The notes beneath the pieces were generated by a model. It was given only the letters and a program-made list of their open reading frames with translations, was not told the DNA's origin and did no database searches. The translations under genes were made by a program, and so were the position numbers. 64,000 nt of DNA, from contig JACKBN010000007.1 in NCBI GenBank assembly GCA_020634565.1, positions 1-64,000 of the forward strand, read 5' to 3'. Source of the DNA: Ardenticatenaceae bacterium (lineage in GTDB: Bacteria > Chloroflexota > Anaerolineae > Promineifilales > Promineifilaceae). Shown in pieces: positions 25,657-33,258 of the stretch (positions within the stretch are counted from its first letter, which is position 1; every line of letters starts with the position of its first letter).

Positions 25657-25664
25657 AAAAAATT

Positions 25665-26318
25665 ATGGGAAAAGAAACGTTTGACATTAGTTTGGTAATG
25701 GAACGAGTTGAGGAAGCGGTACGGCCGTTTCCCAAAGCCGCCATGTTTGAACTTGCCGAAAAAGGGCATGACAGCCCGTTCGAGCAGCTCATCGGCTGCA
25801 TCCTCTCCATCCGCACCTACGACGAAGTTTCGCTGCCCGTGTCGCTCAAGCTGTTTGCCCGCGCCAATACGCCGCAGCAAATTGCGGAAATGGACGTAGC
25901 CGAAATTACCAAAATCATCCGCCGCAGCTCATTTTCCGAGCGCAAAGCCGAGCAAATCAAAGCGATCGCCCAGCAGTTGGTGGCCGAATATGGGGGCGAA
26001 CTGCCCTGCGACCGCGAGCTGCTGCTCTCATTCAATGGCGTGGGGCCGAAGTGTGCCAATCTGGCGCTGGGCATCGCTTGCGACCAGAGGGTGATCAGCG
26101 TAGACATTCACGTACATCGCATCACCAACCGCTGGGGCTACGTGGCGGAAAAGACGCCCGAAAAAACGATGGAAGCCTTGCAAACCACACTGCCGGAAAA
26201 ATATTGGATCGAGATCAACCGACTTTTGGTGCCCTTTGGCAAACATATCTGCACCGCCAGCCACCCGCGCTGCACCACCTGCCCAATAGTGGCGATGTGC
26301 CAACAAATCGGCGTATAG
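25665..26318 (+). CDS. nth: Endonuclease III
   Basis: 217 residues, the usual length. It has the HhH-GPD fold: the helix-hairpin-helix LLSFNGVGPKCANLAL with the catalytic Lys, the catalytic Asp in SVDIHVHRITNRWGY, and a C-terminal [4Fe-4S] cluster (C-x7-C-x2-C-x5-C in CTASHPRCTTCPIVAMC). The cluster spacing is one residue longer than the E. coli C-x6-C form. It would excise oxidised pyrimidines and cut the abasic site. No ribosome site is evident; an inverted repeat runs to just before the start, so translation may depend on coupling or on the hairpin. One ACGGCCGT copy lies near the 5' end. Confidence 0.93.
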   Translation: MGKETFDISLVMERVEEAVRPFPKAAMFELAEKGHDSPFEQLIGCILSIRTYDEVSLPVSLKLFARANTPQQIAEMDVAEITKIIRRSSFSERKAEQIKAIAQQLVAEYGGELPCDRELLLSFNGVGPKCANLALGIACDQRVISVDIHVHRITNRWGYVAEKTPEKTMEALQTTLPEKYWIEINRLLVPFGKHICTASHPRCTTCPIVAMCQQIGV

Positions 26319-26342
26319 AATTTTAAGTAATGAGGTAACACA

Positions 26343-26993
26343 ATGAAAAGATTTCGCTACTGGGGCAGCCTACTTTGCCTGACATTGCTAATCAGTTTCG
26401 TTTGGCAACAGGGTTTGCAAGCTGATGAACCCACTCCCCAAGATGATGATGCCACTCCCACCATTTTAGGCGAGGCGGCACAGGGAACGGCCGTTTCCCA
26501 CACATCACCTACACCGACACCCACTGTTGAGGAACGGCCGTTGGGCGGCAACAACCTGCTTTACCTGCCCCTCATCCTCAACCAAAAACTTGGCCCTGAA
26601 GCCCAGGCTGTCGTTGATCTAATTAACGCTGAGCGCGTTTCCGCGGGATGCGCTCCCTTGCAGGTAAACCTCAAATTGGTGGCCGCCGCCCAGGGACATA
26701 GCGAAGATATGGCGCTCAATGATTTCTTCTCTCATACTGGTTCCAATGGTTCCAGCGCCGGGCAGCGCATTGCGGCGCAAGGATACAGCTATTCCACCTG
26801 GGGAGAGAATATTGCCGCCGGATACTCAACGGCCGCTTCTGCCGTCAATGGCTGGATGAACAGCGAAGGCCATCGAAACAACATCTTAAACTGCAATTTC
26901 AAAGAAACAGGCGTTGGCTACTATTACCTGGCAAACGACACGGGCAACGAAAATTGGTACCGTTACTGGACACAAGTTTTTGCATCCCCCTAG
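26343..26993 (+). CDS. Secreted CAP/SCP-domain protein
   Basis: 216 residues. A Sec signal (about 1-27) leads to a Thr/Pro-rich stretch and then NNLLYLPLILNQK, an internal copy of the Tyr-Leu-Pro motif found at the ends of other exported proteins here. The CAP domain (PF00188) spans about 85-214: VVDLINAERVSAGCAPL, AQGHSEDMALNDFFSHTG, WGENIAAGY and GWMNSEGHRNNIL, with the conserved His and Glu. Such proteins are extracellular and may bind lipids or act on the cell wall. It starts 24 bases after nth. Confidence 0.88.
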   Translation: MKRFRYWGSLLCLTLLISFVWQQGLQADEPTPQDDDATPTILGEAAQGTAVSHTSPTPTPTVEERPLGGNNLLYLPLILNQKLGPEAQAVVDLINAERVSAGCAPLQVNLKLVAAAQGHSEDMALNDFFSHTGSNGSSAGQRIAAQGYSYSTWGENIAAGYSTAASAVNGWMNSEGHRNNILNCNFKETGVGYYYLANDTGNENWYRYWTQVFASP

Positions 26994-27010
26994 ATCACAA
27001 GGACCAAATC

Positions 27011-28030
27011 ATGAAAGATGTAATGGATGACATCAATCGTTGGCAGGCAGAAAAGCAGCCAGTGGCGTTGGCCACGGTGGTGCAAACCTGGGGCTCCGCG
27101 CCGCGCAAGGTGGGGGCGAAGATGGCGCTGACGCCAGACGGCCGTATCGCGGGTTCCGTCAGCGGAGGCTGCGTGGAAGGGGCAGTTTTTGAGGAAGGAA
27201 CGGCCGCTTTGCAGGCCAACCAACCCAAGCTGCTGCACTTTGGCGTGGCCGACGAGACCGCCTGGGATGTGGGTCTAGCCTGTGGCGGCACGATTGAGGT
27301 GTTTGTGGAACCGTTGGATACGGCCGTTTACCAATTCATCCACACTCTCATCCAAAACGACGAGGCTGGCGCGGCCATCACCATCATTCGCGGGCTGGAG
27401 GAACTGCTGGGGCGCAAGCTGGCCATCAGCCGTGCCGGGGAGCAAGTGGGTACGCTAGGCGATGCGGCGCTGGACGCCCAGGCCATCGCCGCCGAAGCCA
27501 AAGCGGGGCATCCCCAGCGCGTGCAGCTGAGTGACGACGTTGAGGTTTTCATCGACACCGTGCGCCCCGCGCCGACGCTGATCATGGTGGGCGGCGTGCA
27601 CATCGCCATTGCCCTGACCAGCTACGCCAAGACGCTGGGCTACCGCACCCTGGTTATCGACCCGCGCCGCGCCTTTGGCAGCGACGAGCGCTTTCCGCAT
27701 GTGGATCAGCTCATCCAGGCATGGCCAGACAAAGCGTTTGCTGAGGTGAAGATTACGCCAGAAACGGCCGTGGCTCTGCTCACCCACGACCCCAAGATTG
27801 ACGATCCAGCCTTGAAGATTATTTTGCAGGAACGGCCGTTTTACATTGGCGCGCTAGGCAGCAGAAAAACCCACGCCAAGCGGGTGGAGCGCTTGCGCGG
27901 CTATGGCTTTAGTGATGAACAAATTGGCCGGATTCACGGCCCCATTGGCCTGGACATTGGCGCGCAAACACCGGAAGAGATTGCTCTCTCCGTCATGGCA
28001 GAAATTGTGCAGGCCCGAAGTGGCAAATAG
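27011..28030 (+). CDS. XdhC/CoxI family molybdenum hydroxylase maturation protein
   Basis: 339 residues from the ATG after AAGGA; the longer frame overlaps the CAP gene. The N-terminal XdhC_CoxI domain has ALATVVQTWGSAPRKVGAKM, GSVSGGCVEGAV and DVGLACGGTIEVFVE, including the Cys of SGGC and ACGG. The C-terminal Rossmann domain (from about 190) has LIMVGGVHIAIAL, VIDPRRAF, LLTHDPKID, YIGALGSRKTHAKR and GPIGLDIGAQTPEEIALS. XdhC-type proteins bind molybdenum cofactor and hand the sulfurated form to the apo-enzyme. It complements the coxS/coxM and MoxR/VWA genes nearby. Confidence 0.93.
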   Translation: MKDVMDDINRWQAEKQPVALATVVQTWGSAPRKVGAKMALTPDGRIAGSVSGGCVEGAVFEEGTAALQANQPKLLHFGVADETAWDVGLACGGTIEVFVEPLDTAVYQFIHTLIQNDEAGAAITIIRGLEELLGRKLAISRAGEQVGTLGDAALDAQAIAAEAKAGHPQRVQLSDDVEVFIDTVRPAPTLIMVGGVHIAIALTSYAKTLGYRTLVIDPRRAFGSDERFPHVDQLIQAWPDKAFAEVKITPETAVALLTHDPKIDDPALKIILQERPFYIGALGSRKTHAKRVERLRGYGFSDEQIGRIHGPIGLDIGAQTPEEIALSVMAEIVQARSGK

Positions 28031-28051
28031 CGATTATTTTGGAGGTTAGAT

Positions 28052-28561
28052 ATGGAAATTTATGAAGCAGTGAAGACCGTTTTAGCCGTACGAAGCTACG
28101 AAGAAAAATCGGTGCCAGCAGAAATTGTGGCCCGAATCGTCGAGGCGGGGCGGTTGACGGCCAGCAGTATGAATAAGCAACCGTGGCATTTTATCGTGGT
28201 CGAAAAGCCAGAAACGCTTCACCGGCTGGGCGAATTGGCCAAATCGGGCCCTTATATTGCCGAAGCGGCGCTGGCCATTGTGGTAGCGATTGAGAAGGAA
28301 TCGCCTTACGGCGTTTCGGACGCCAGCCGGGCGATTCAGTCGATGGTTTTGACAGCCTGGGGCGCTGGGGTTGGTTCCAACTGGGTGGGGTTCAACAATC
28401 TGAACGATGTGGGCGCACTATTGAAAGTGCCGGATTCGTTTGAAGTGCTGGCGGTGCTGTCGTTTGGCTACCCCACGCGGGAATTAGGCCAGGGCAAAAA
28501 GCAGCGTAAGCCGCTGGCCGAGGTCGCTTCGCAAGAAGAGTTTGGACGGCCGTTCGGGTAA
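28052..28561 (+). CDS. Nitroreductase family protein
   Basis: 169 residues behind TTTTGGAGG, 21 bases after xdhC. The FMN-binding pattern is present: RSYEEKSVP with the Arg-Ser near 14, AGRLTASSMNKQPWHFIVV and a C-terminal FGYPTRELGQGKKQRKPLAEV. It is a short single-domain member that would reduce nitro, quinone or other electron-poor substrates with NAD(P)H; the true substrate is unknown. The last residues (GRPFG) are encoded across an ACGGCCGT copy just before the stop. Confidence 0.88.
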   Translation: MEIYEAVKTVLAVRSYEEKSVPAEIVARIVEAGRLTASSMNKQPWHFIVVEKPETLHRLGELAKSGPYIAEAALAIVVAIEKESPYGVSDASRAIQSMVLTAWGAGVGSNWVGFNNLNDVGALLKVPDSFEVLAVLSFGYPTRELGQGKKQRKPLAEVASQEEFGRPFG

Positions 28562-28576
28562 GCCGCTAAATTGCCT

Positions 28577-29350
28577 ATGGAATATCTGCAAGGGGGCCGT
28601 GAAAACAAAATCGGCCGCGTAGACAATGCCGTGCACCGACCGTCTGGGCCATGGACCCGGTCGGTGCATGCGTTGCTGCGGCACGTGCGGGCGGTGGGAT
28701 TTACGGCCGTTCCCGAACCGCTCGGCTTTGATGACGCAGGCAATGAAATTGTCACGTTTTTGGAAGGAGAAGTGAGCAACTATCCGCTGAGCGCAGCCGC
28801 CACCAGCGAGGAAGCGTTGGTTTCGGCGGCCCGCCTGCTGCGCGCCTACCACGAGGCAACCCGCGCCTTCCTGGCCCAAAACCCAGAAAGCCACACCTGG
28901 CTGCTGCCCAGCCAAACACCCATCGAGGTCATCTGCCACGGTGATTTTGCGCCATACAATGTGGTATTAAACGGCCGTCAGGCAGTGGGCATCATCGACT
29001 TTGACACGGCGCATCCCGGCCCCCGCATTTGGGACATCGCCTACGCACTTTATCGCTGGGCACCCTTCACCAACCAGCAAAACCCGGACAGATTAGGCGA
29101 TCTGGACACACAAATCGGCCGGGCGCGCCTCTTCTCCGACGCCTACGGCTTCCCTGCCGCGCAGCGACACAATCTGGTGGACGTGATGATTTTGCGGCTG
29201 GAAACGCTCGTGAACTATATGCAGACCGAAGCCGCAAAGGGCAATGAAGCGTTCATTGCTAATCTGGCGGATGGCCATCATTTGCTATACCTGGCGGATA
29301 TTGCGTATTTGGGGGAGAAACGGCCGTTAATCGATAGAGGATTACAATAA
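28577..29350 (+). CDS. Aminoglycoside phosphotransferase-like kinase
   Basis: 257 residues from the ATG at 28577; a TTG two codons upstream is an alternative and no ribosome site is clear. The N-terminal lobe is short. The catalytic loop is CHGDFAPYNVVLN (Asp near 126), followed by the metal site IIDFDTAHPGPRIWDIAYAL. This is the APH/choline kinase (PF01636) fold. Substrates in this family range from aminoglycosides to amino alcohols and sugars; nothing here picks one. It closes the co-directional run begun by the SDR gene. Confidence 0.82.
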   Translation: MEYLQGGRENKIGRVDNAVHRPSGPWTRSVHALLRHVRAVGFTAVPEPLGFDDAGNEIVTFLEGEVSNYPLSAAATSEEALVSAARLLRAYHEATRAFLAQNPESHTWLLPSQTPIEVICHGDFAPYNVVLNGRQAVGIIDFDTAHPGPRIWDIAYALYRWAPFTNQQNPDRLGDLDTQIGRARLFSDAYGFPAAQRHNLVDVMILRLETLVNYMQTEAAKGNEAFIANLADGHHLLYLADIAYLGEKRPLIDRGLQ

Positions 29351-29473
29351 GAACCGCAGCCTACCTTGCCAGACAATCAAATCAAAAAATCTGAATGTCG
29401 CTCCAAACACCTGAGTGCTTGAGTCTAACCTTAACTTTCTGCTAGGGTATATTCAACCAGTATTGGAGGCAAA

Positions 29474-30589
29474 ATGCATAATTTAATGTCTCAGAGTAAA
29501 TCAGGATTCATTTTGGGAGTTTGCGTTCTAGCAACAATCTATATTGGCTGGCATTTGTTTCTCCCAATTATGATTATCTATATTCCGCTTACGGCAAGCC
29601 ATGAGGGGGTTCCTTTACCAGCCTGGGGTAGAAAAGGGTATGTGCGTCCCGAATATGATGTATCCTTTTCTGAAAACGGCCGTTTCGTAGCATTTACCAC
29701 CAACGGTAATTCTCTCAGGCATTATTACGAACGCAGTAACAAGGGTTTATTTCTTTACGATGCCCAGTTAGGGAAAACACAGCAAGTTTCCACAGGTCTC
29801 TGGAATCCAGCCATTAGTATTGAAAGACCCCAAATATCAAAAGATGGCAGTCACATCCTCTTTTTTGCGGCCACTGTTAGCAACAACCCAACCATCTTGG
29901 AACCACCCGTCCGACTCTATGTCTACAATGTAAAGGCGCAGGAAACCAAAGAAATTGTGGTGCCTGAAGATGTTCGCTTATCTATAAGAAGCCAATTCAA
30001 ACTTTCACCAGACGGCCGTTACCTTGGCACTGTTATTTCCACGGATGCGATGTTTATTTATGATCAAAAGACGGACACTTACACTGTGTTTTCTGGTAAG
30101 CAGCTTTATGCATCTGGTTATGAGTATGAAATACAAAATTTCAGCTTTTTACCCAACCAAGAAATCCTTTTTTCTGCCAAAAGTGGACCGAATGACCTGT
30201 ACGGCATCTATTCATTAGAATCAGGCACTTATGGTGTTATTGATCAGCCAACTTATGACAGATTGAATCATCGCAGAGAAGAGCCAAGACCCGAAGACGT
30301 AGCTAGTTTTGCCCGTAAGGAACGCAATCGGTTTTATGGACTCACGCCTGACGGAAACACAGCTGTGCTCTTGTTAGGTGAAAATCATACAGAATTAGGC
30401 GACTATAACTTGACATACGACTTGTACAAGCTTGACCGTTCAACAGGCGAGTTAAGCCGAATTCCCACCCCAAACTGGAAGCGATCTGCCTTTCTCATTT
30501 TGACAGTCATGAACACAATATTAGCTGGCTATATTTTGCTTACAGATTCGGCACGTAAACGGCCGTTCCCCACCCACGCACCGAGTTAA
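29474..30589 (+). CDS. Membrane-anchored beta-propeller-like protein, unknown function
   Basis: 371 residues behind TATTGGAGG. A hydrophobic segment near 12-37 and another near 340-358 suggest two membrane passes flanking an external domain. Between them are repeats of a WD40/TolB-like kind: VSFSENGRFVAFTT, PQISKDGSHILFFA, FKLSPDGRYLGTVIS, LTPDGNTAVLLL, each ending in strands such as LYVYNVK or MFIYDQKT. Six or so blades are plausible. No enzyme motif is seen. Base use is more AT-rich than its neighbours. The last 50 bases overlap the convergent pabBC gene, so one of the two 3' ends may have been extended by mutation. Confidence 0.65.
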   Translation: MHNLMSQSKSGFILGVCVLATIYIGWHLFLPIMIIYIPLTASHEGVPLPAWGRKGYVRPEYDVSFSENGRFVAFTTNGNSLRHYYERSNKGLFLYDAQLGKTQQVSTGLWNPAISIERPQISKDGSHILFFAATVSNNPTILEPPVRLYVYNVKAQETKEIVVPEDVRLSIRSQFKLSPDGRYLGTVISTDAMFIYDQKTDTYTVFSGKQLYASGYEYEIQNFSFLPNQEILFSAKSGPNDLYGIYSLESGTYGVIDQPTYDRLNHRREEPRPEDVASFARKERNRFYGLTPDGNTAVLLLGENHTELGDYNLTYDLYKLDRSTGELSRIPTPNWKRSAFLILTVMNTILAGYILLTDSARKRPFPTHAPS

Positions 30590-32321
30590 ACAAGTAAATC
30601 CCCTCAGCCCGCGCTAAATCAGCAATGGTAAGCACCTTTTCGCGCAGCGGCAGGCCACCTGGATTTTGCCAGCCCTCAGGATTTTTGAGCAGGTAACTGC
30701 GGAATGTGCCGCCCAGCAGGCCAGATTCGAGGGGCGGCGTCACCAGTTCGCCATTTAGCAGCAGGGCGATGTTGGAACTGCTGGCCTCGGTCAGATCGCC
30801 ACGTTCGTTGTGCAAAATCACGTCGTCGCAGTCCGGGCGAGAAGCGCGGGCCGCGTCGTACAGGTGGCGGCGGGTGGTTTTGTGGTAAAGCCAGATGGTT
30901 TGCGAATCGACTGGCTCCTGCGCCAGCCCGACGCGCACAGGATTGGGGCGAGCGCCAACGCTCAGGGGGACGGTTTGCAAGGTGCATGTGCCATCTTGCC
31001 CCAGCAGCAAGCGCACTTTTACCGGCTCGGGAAGGGTTTGTGATAGGGCCTCTAGTTCAGCGAGTACGGCCGTTTCCACCCACTCAATCCCAAAATATTC
31101 AGCTGAATTACGCAGCCGCGCCAGGTGCTCATCCAGCAAAGAGAGACCGCCCTCTGGCTGCCACAACATCGTTTCAATTAGTTGAAAAGACGGCCGTTTC
31201 TCCGTCAGCACCTTGGATTTCACCTTGCACTCCTCGTACTCGTCCGCTGCGTCTGAATCCCAAACGATGCCGCTACCTACGCCGTAGGTGGCCGTAGCCT
31301 GCACCCGATCCACCAGCACGGTGCGAATGGCCACATTAAACTGCGCCGTCCCGTCCGGCGCGAGGAAGCCAATCGAGCCGGTGTAGACGCCTCGTGGCTG
31401 CGTCTCCAATGCCTTGATGATTTCCATGGTGCGCACTTTGGGCGCGCCGGTGATAGAGGCGCAAGGGAACATGTTGGCCAAAATCTGGCTCAGTGGCGCG
31501 TCGGTTTGGGCTTCCACAGTGGAGGTCATTTGTAGCAGTGTCGGGTAGCGCTCCACCTCAAACAGCTGCGGCACATGCACGCTGCCCACCTCAGCCACCC
31601 GCCCCATGTCGTTGCGGATCATGTCCACAATCATCACATTTTCGGCGCGGTTTTTCTCCGATTGGGCCAACCAGGTGATGTTGGCTTTATCTTGCGCCAG
31701 GGTGCGGCCACGTACGGCCGTTCCCTTCATCGGTTTTGAGTGCAGTCGCGACCCATCCAGCTTAAAAAATAGTTCTGGCGACGCCGAGCAAATGGCAAAA
31801 CGGCCGATATCCAGATACGCCGCATACGCCGCCTGCTGCGCCGCCACCAGCTCCGCAAAATAAGCCAGCGGCTCACCGGTAAAGCTGGTCTGTTGGGGAA
31901 AGGTGTAATTCACCTGATAGGTGTCGCCCGCCGCGATGTGTGCTTTGATTTGGTGGATGGCCGCATCGTAGGCCGCGCGGCTGACGGCTGGCTGCCAATT
32001 GCTACTGGAGACTGGAGACTGGAGATTAGAGACTAGCTCATCAGTCTCCAGTCTCCAATCTCCAATCTCCTCATAATCTTCAAACAGCCCAAACCAAAGC
32101 AGCGGCAAGCCCTCAACCGGCGCATGAACGGCCAATTCAAACGCGGCTGCGGCCTCATAAGCGATGAATCCAGCGGCGTACAGATTTTCGGCCCGTACGG
32201 CCGTTTCCAATTCAACCAGCGCTGGCAAAACATCTTGAGGGGATTCGGCCGTGATGACCCGCACCGGCTGCTGAAACTTGCGCCAGAAACGGCCGTGTTG
32301 CAATAAAACGAGGGGAGACAT
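30540..32321 (-). CDS. pabB: Aminodeoxychorismate synthase component I fused to aminodeoxychorismate lyase (PabB-PabC)
   Basis: 593 residues. Residues ~110-375 form the chorismate-binding domain (YQVNYTFP, SPELFFKL, KPMKGTAVRGRT, ENVMIVDMIRNDMGRV, ITGAPKVRTMEII and YTGSIGF). The Lys of KPMKGT marks aminodeoxychorismate synthase rather than anthranilate synthase. From about 375 a class IV aminotransferase domain follows (LIETMLWQPEGGLSLLDEHLARL, RRHLYDAAR, LTEASSSNIAL), the PabC lyase giving 4-aminobenzoate for folate. The PabA glutaminase is not in the window. Oddly, residues ~83-107 are encoded by an inverted repeat of the intergenic type, in frame. No ribosome site is visible because another inverted repeat abuts the ATG. 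Confidence 0.92.
   Translation of the reverse strand: MSPLVLLQHGRFWRKFQQPVRVITAESPQDVLPALVELETAVRAENLYAAGFIAYEAAAAFELAVHAPVEGLPLLWFGLFEDYEEIGDWRLETDELVSNLQSPVSSSNWQPAVSRAAYDAAIHQIKAHIAAGDTYQVNYTFPQQTSFTGEPLAYFAELVAAQQAAYAAYLDIGRFAICSASPELFFKLDGSRLHSKPMKGTAVRGRTLAQDKANITWLAQSEKNRAENVMIVDMIRNDMGRVAEVGSVHVPQLFEVERYPTLLQMTSTVEAQTDAPLSQILANMFPCASITGAPKVRTMEIIKALETQPRGVYTGSIGFLAPDGTAQFNVAIRTVLVDRVQATATYGVGSGIVWDSDAADEYEECKVKSKVLTEKRPSFQLIETMLWQPEGGLSLLDEHLARLRNSAEYFGIEWVETAVLAELEALSQTLPEPVKVRLLLGQDGTCTLQTVPLSVGARPNPVRVGLAQEPVDSQTIWLYHKTTRRHLYDAARASRPDCDDVILHNERGDLTEASSSNIALLLNGELVTPPLESGLLGGTFRSYLLKNPEGWQNPGGLPLREKVLTIADLARAEGIYLFNSVRGWGTAVYVPNL
32004..32070. repeat. Inverted repeat inside the pabBC coding sequence
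   Basis: CTGGAGACTGGAGACTGGAG and GATTAGAGAC on the left face TCAGTCTCCAGTCTCCAATC and TCCAATCTCC on the right. The unit TGGAGAC/TGGAGAT is repeated three times per arm, the same build as the intergenic elements. It is read through in frame as EEIGDWRLETDEL then VSNLQSPVSSSN, in the linker between the N-terminal and chorismate-binding parts. Confidence 0.85.
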
Positions 32322-32325
32322 GCTT

Positions 32326-32388
32326 TCGGTAATCGGTTAACGGTAATCAGTAATCGGTTTACCGTGCACCGATTACCGATTACCGATG
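32326..32388. repeat. Inverted repeat between pabBC and proC
   Basis: TCGGTAATCGGTTAACGGTA and further GTAATCGGT units face ACCGATTACCGATTACCGAT. It belongs to the same unit family as the element at 23305 and fills the whole spacer, ending two bases from the proC stop. Confidence 0.85.
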
Positions 32389-32389
32389 A

Positions 32390-33229
32390 CTAACTCTCAG
32401 GGTCATCCTCCGCCTTGCCCTTGCCCAGGGAGACGGAACGTTCATAAGCGGCCCAAATACCGCGCGAGATGACAGTGCGCAGGCCACCCTTTTCCATGTG
32501 GTACAAAGCCGCCGCGGTCGTGCCGCCGGGTGACGTCACCTGGTTGCGCAGTTCCGCCACGTGCTTGCCCGACTGCATGGCATACTCCACCGAACCGCGC
32601 ATCGTCTGAAAGACCAACTGCTCGGCAATGCGGCGTGAAAAGCCCAGATGCACCCCGGCATCAATCAGCGCTTCCATCATCATGAACACATAGCCAGGCC
32701 CAGAACCGCTGAGCGCCGTGGCCATGTCCAGATAATCTTCCTCATCCACGTAAATTTCCTGCCCCAGCGAAGCCAAAATCGCCTGCGCCTGCTGTTTTTG
32801 TATCTCGGTGACCTCTGGCGTGCCGGTCCAGACGGTGATGCCCTGGCCAATTTGTGCTGGCGTGTTGGGCATAGCCCGCACCACGGCTGCATGGGCCGTG
32901 CCATCAGCCAGCTTACGAATGGGAACGCCCGCCAAAATAGAAAGCAGCAAATCCTGGCGGCGCAGATGGCCGCGAATTTCAGGCAGCACGTAGGGCAGTG
33001 TCTGCGGTTTAATGGACAAAACCACAATTTGGCCTTTTTCGGCTGCTTCGCGATTGTCGTTGGTGACATTGATGTGGTAGCGATCCAGCAGCTCTTCGCG
33101 ACGCTGCTCCCAGGGATCGGCCGCCAAAATTTGATCGGGCAGGACGTTTTTCTGTGCCAGCAAGCCGCGAATCATCGCCTCACCCATTATGCCGCTGCCA
33201 ATAAATGCAATTGTTTTATCCTCAAACAT
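32390..33229 (-). CDS. proC: Pyrroline-5-carboxylate reductase
   Basis: 279 residues behind CGGAGG, the normal size. The N-terminal Rossmann motif is IAFIGSGIMGEAMIRGLL (8-25). Family signatures follow: VVLSIKPQTL, RAMPNTPAQIGQGI (about 117-130) and the ALSGSGPGYVFMMMEALIDAGVHLG helix that builds the dimer and active site, then LRNQVTSPGGTTAAAL. It performs the last step of proline synthesis. The 1.6 kb around this gene has no exact ACGGCCGT copy. Confidence 0.96.
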   Translation of the reverse strand: MFEDKTIAFIGSGIMGEAMIRGLLAQKNVLPDQILAADPWEQRREELLDRYHINVTNDNREAAEKGQIVVLSIKPQTLPYVLPEIRGHLRRQDLLLSILAGVPIRKLADGTAHAAVVRAMPNTPAQIGQGITVWTGTPEVTEIQKQQAQAILASLGQEIYVDEEDYLDMATALSGSGPGYVFMMMEALIDAGVHLGFSRRIAEQLVFQTMRGSVEYAMQSGKHVAELRNQVTSPGGTTAAALYHMEKGGLRTVISRGIWAAYERSVSLGKGKAEDDPES

Positions 33230-33258
33230 GATTCCTCCGTGGGGGGTAAACTCCCAGG

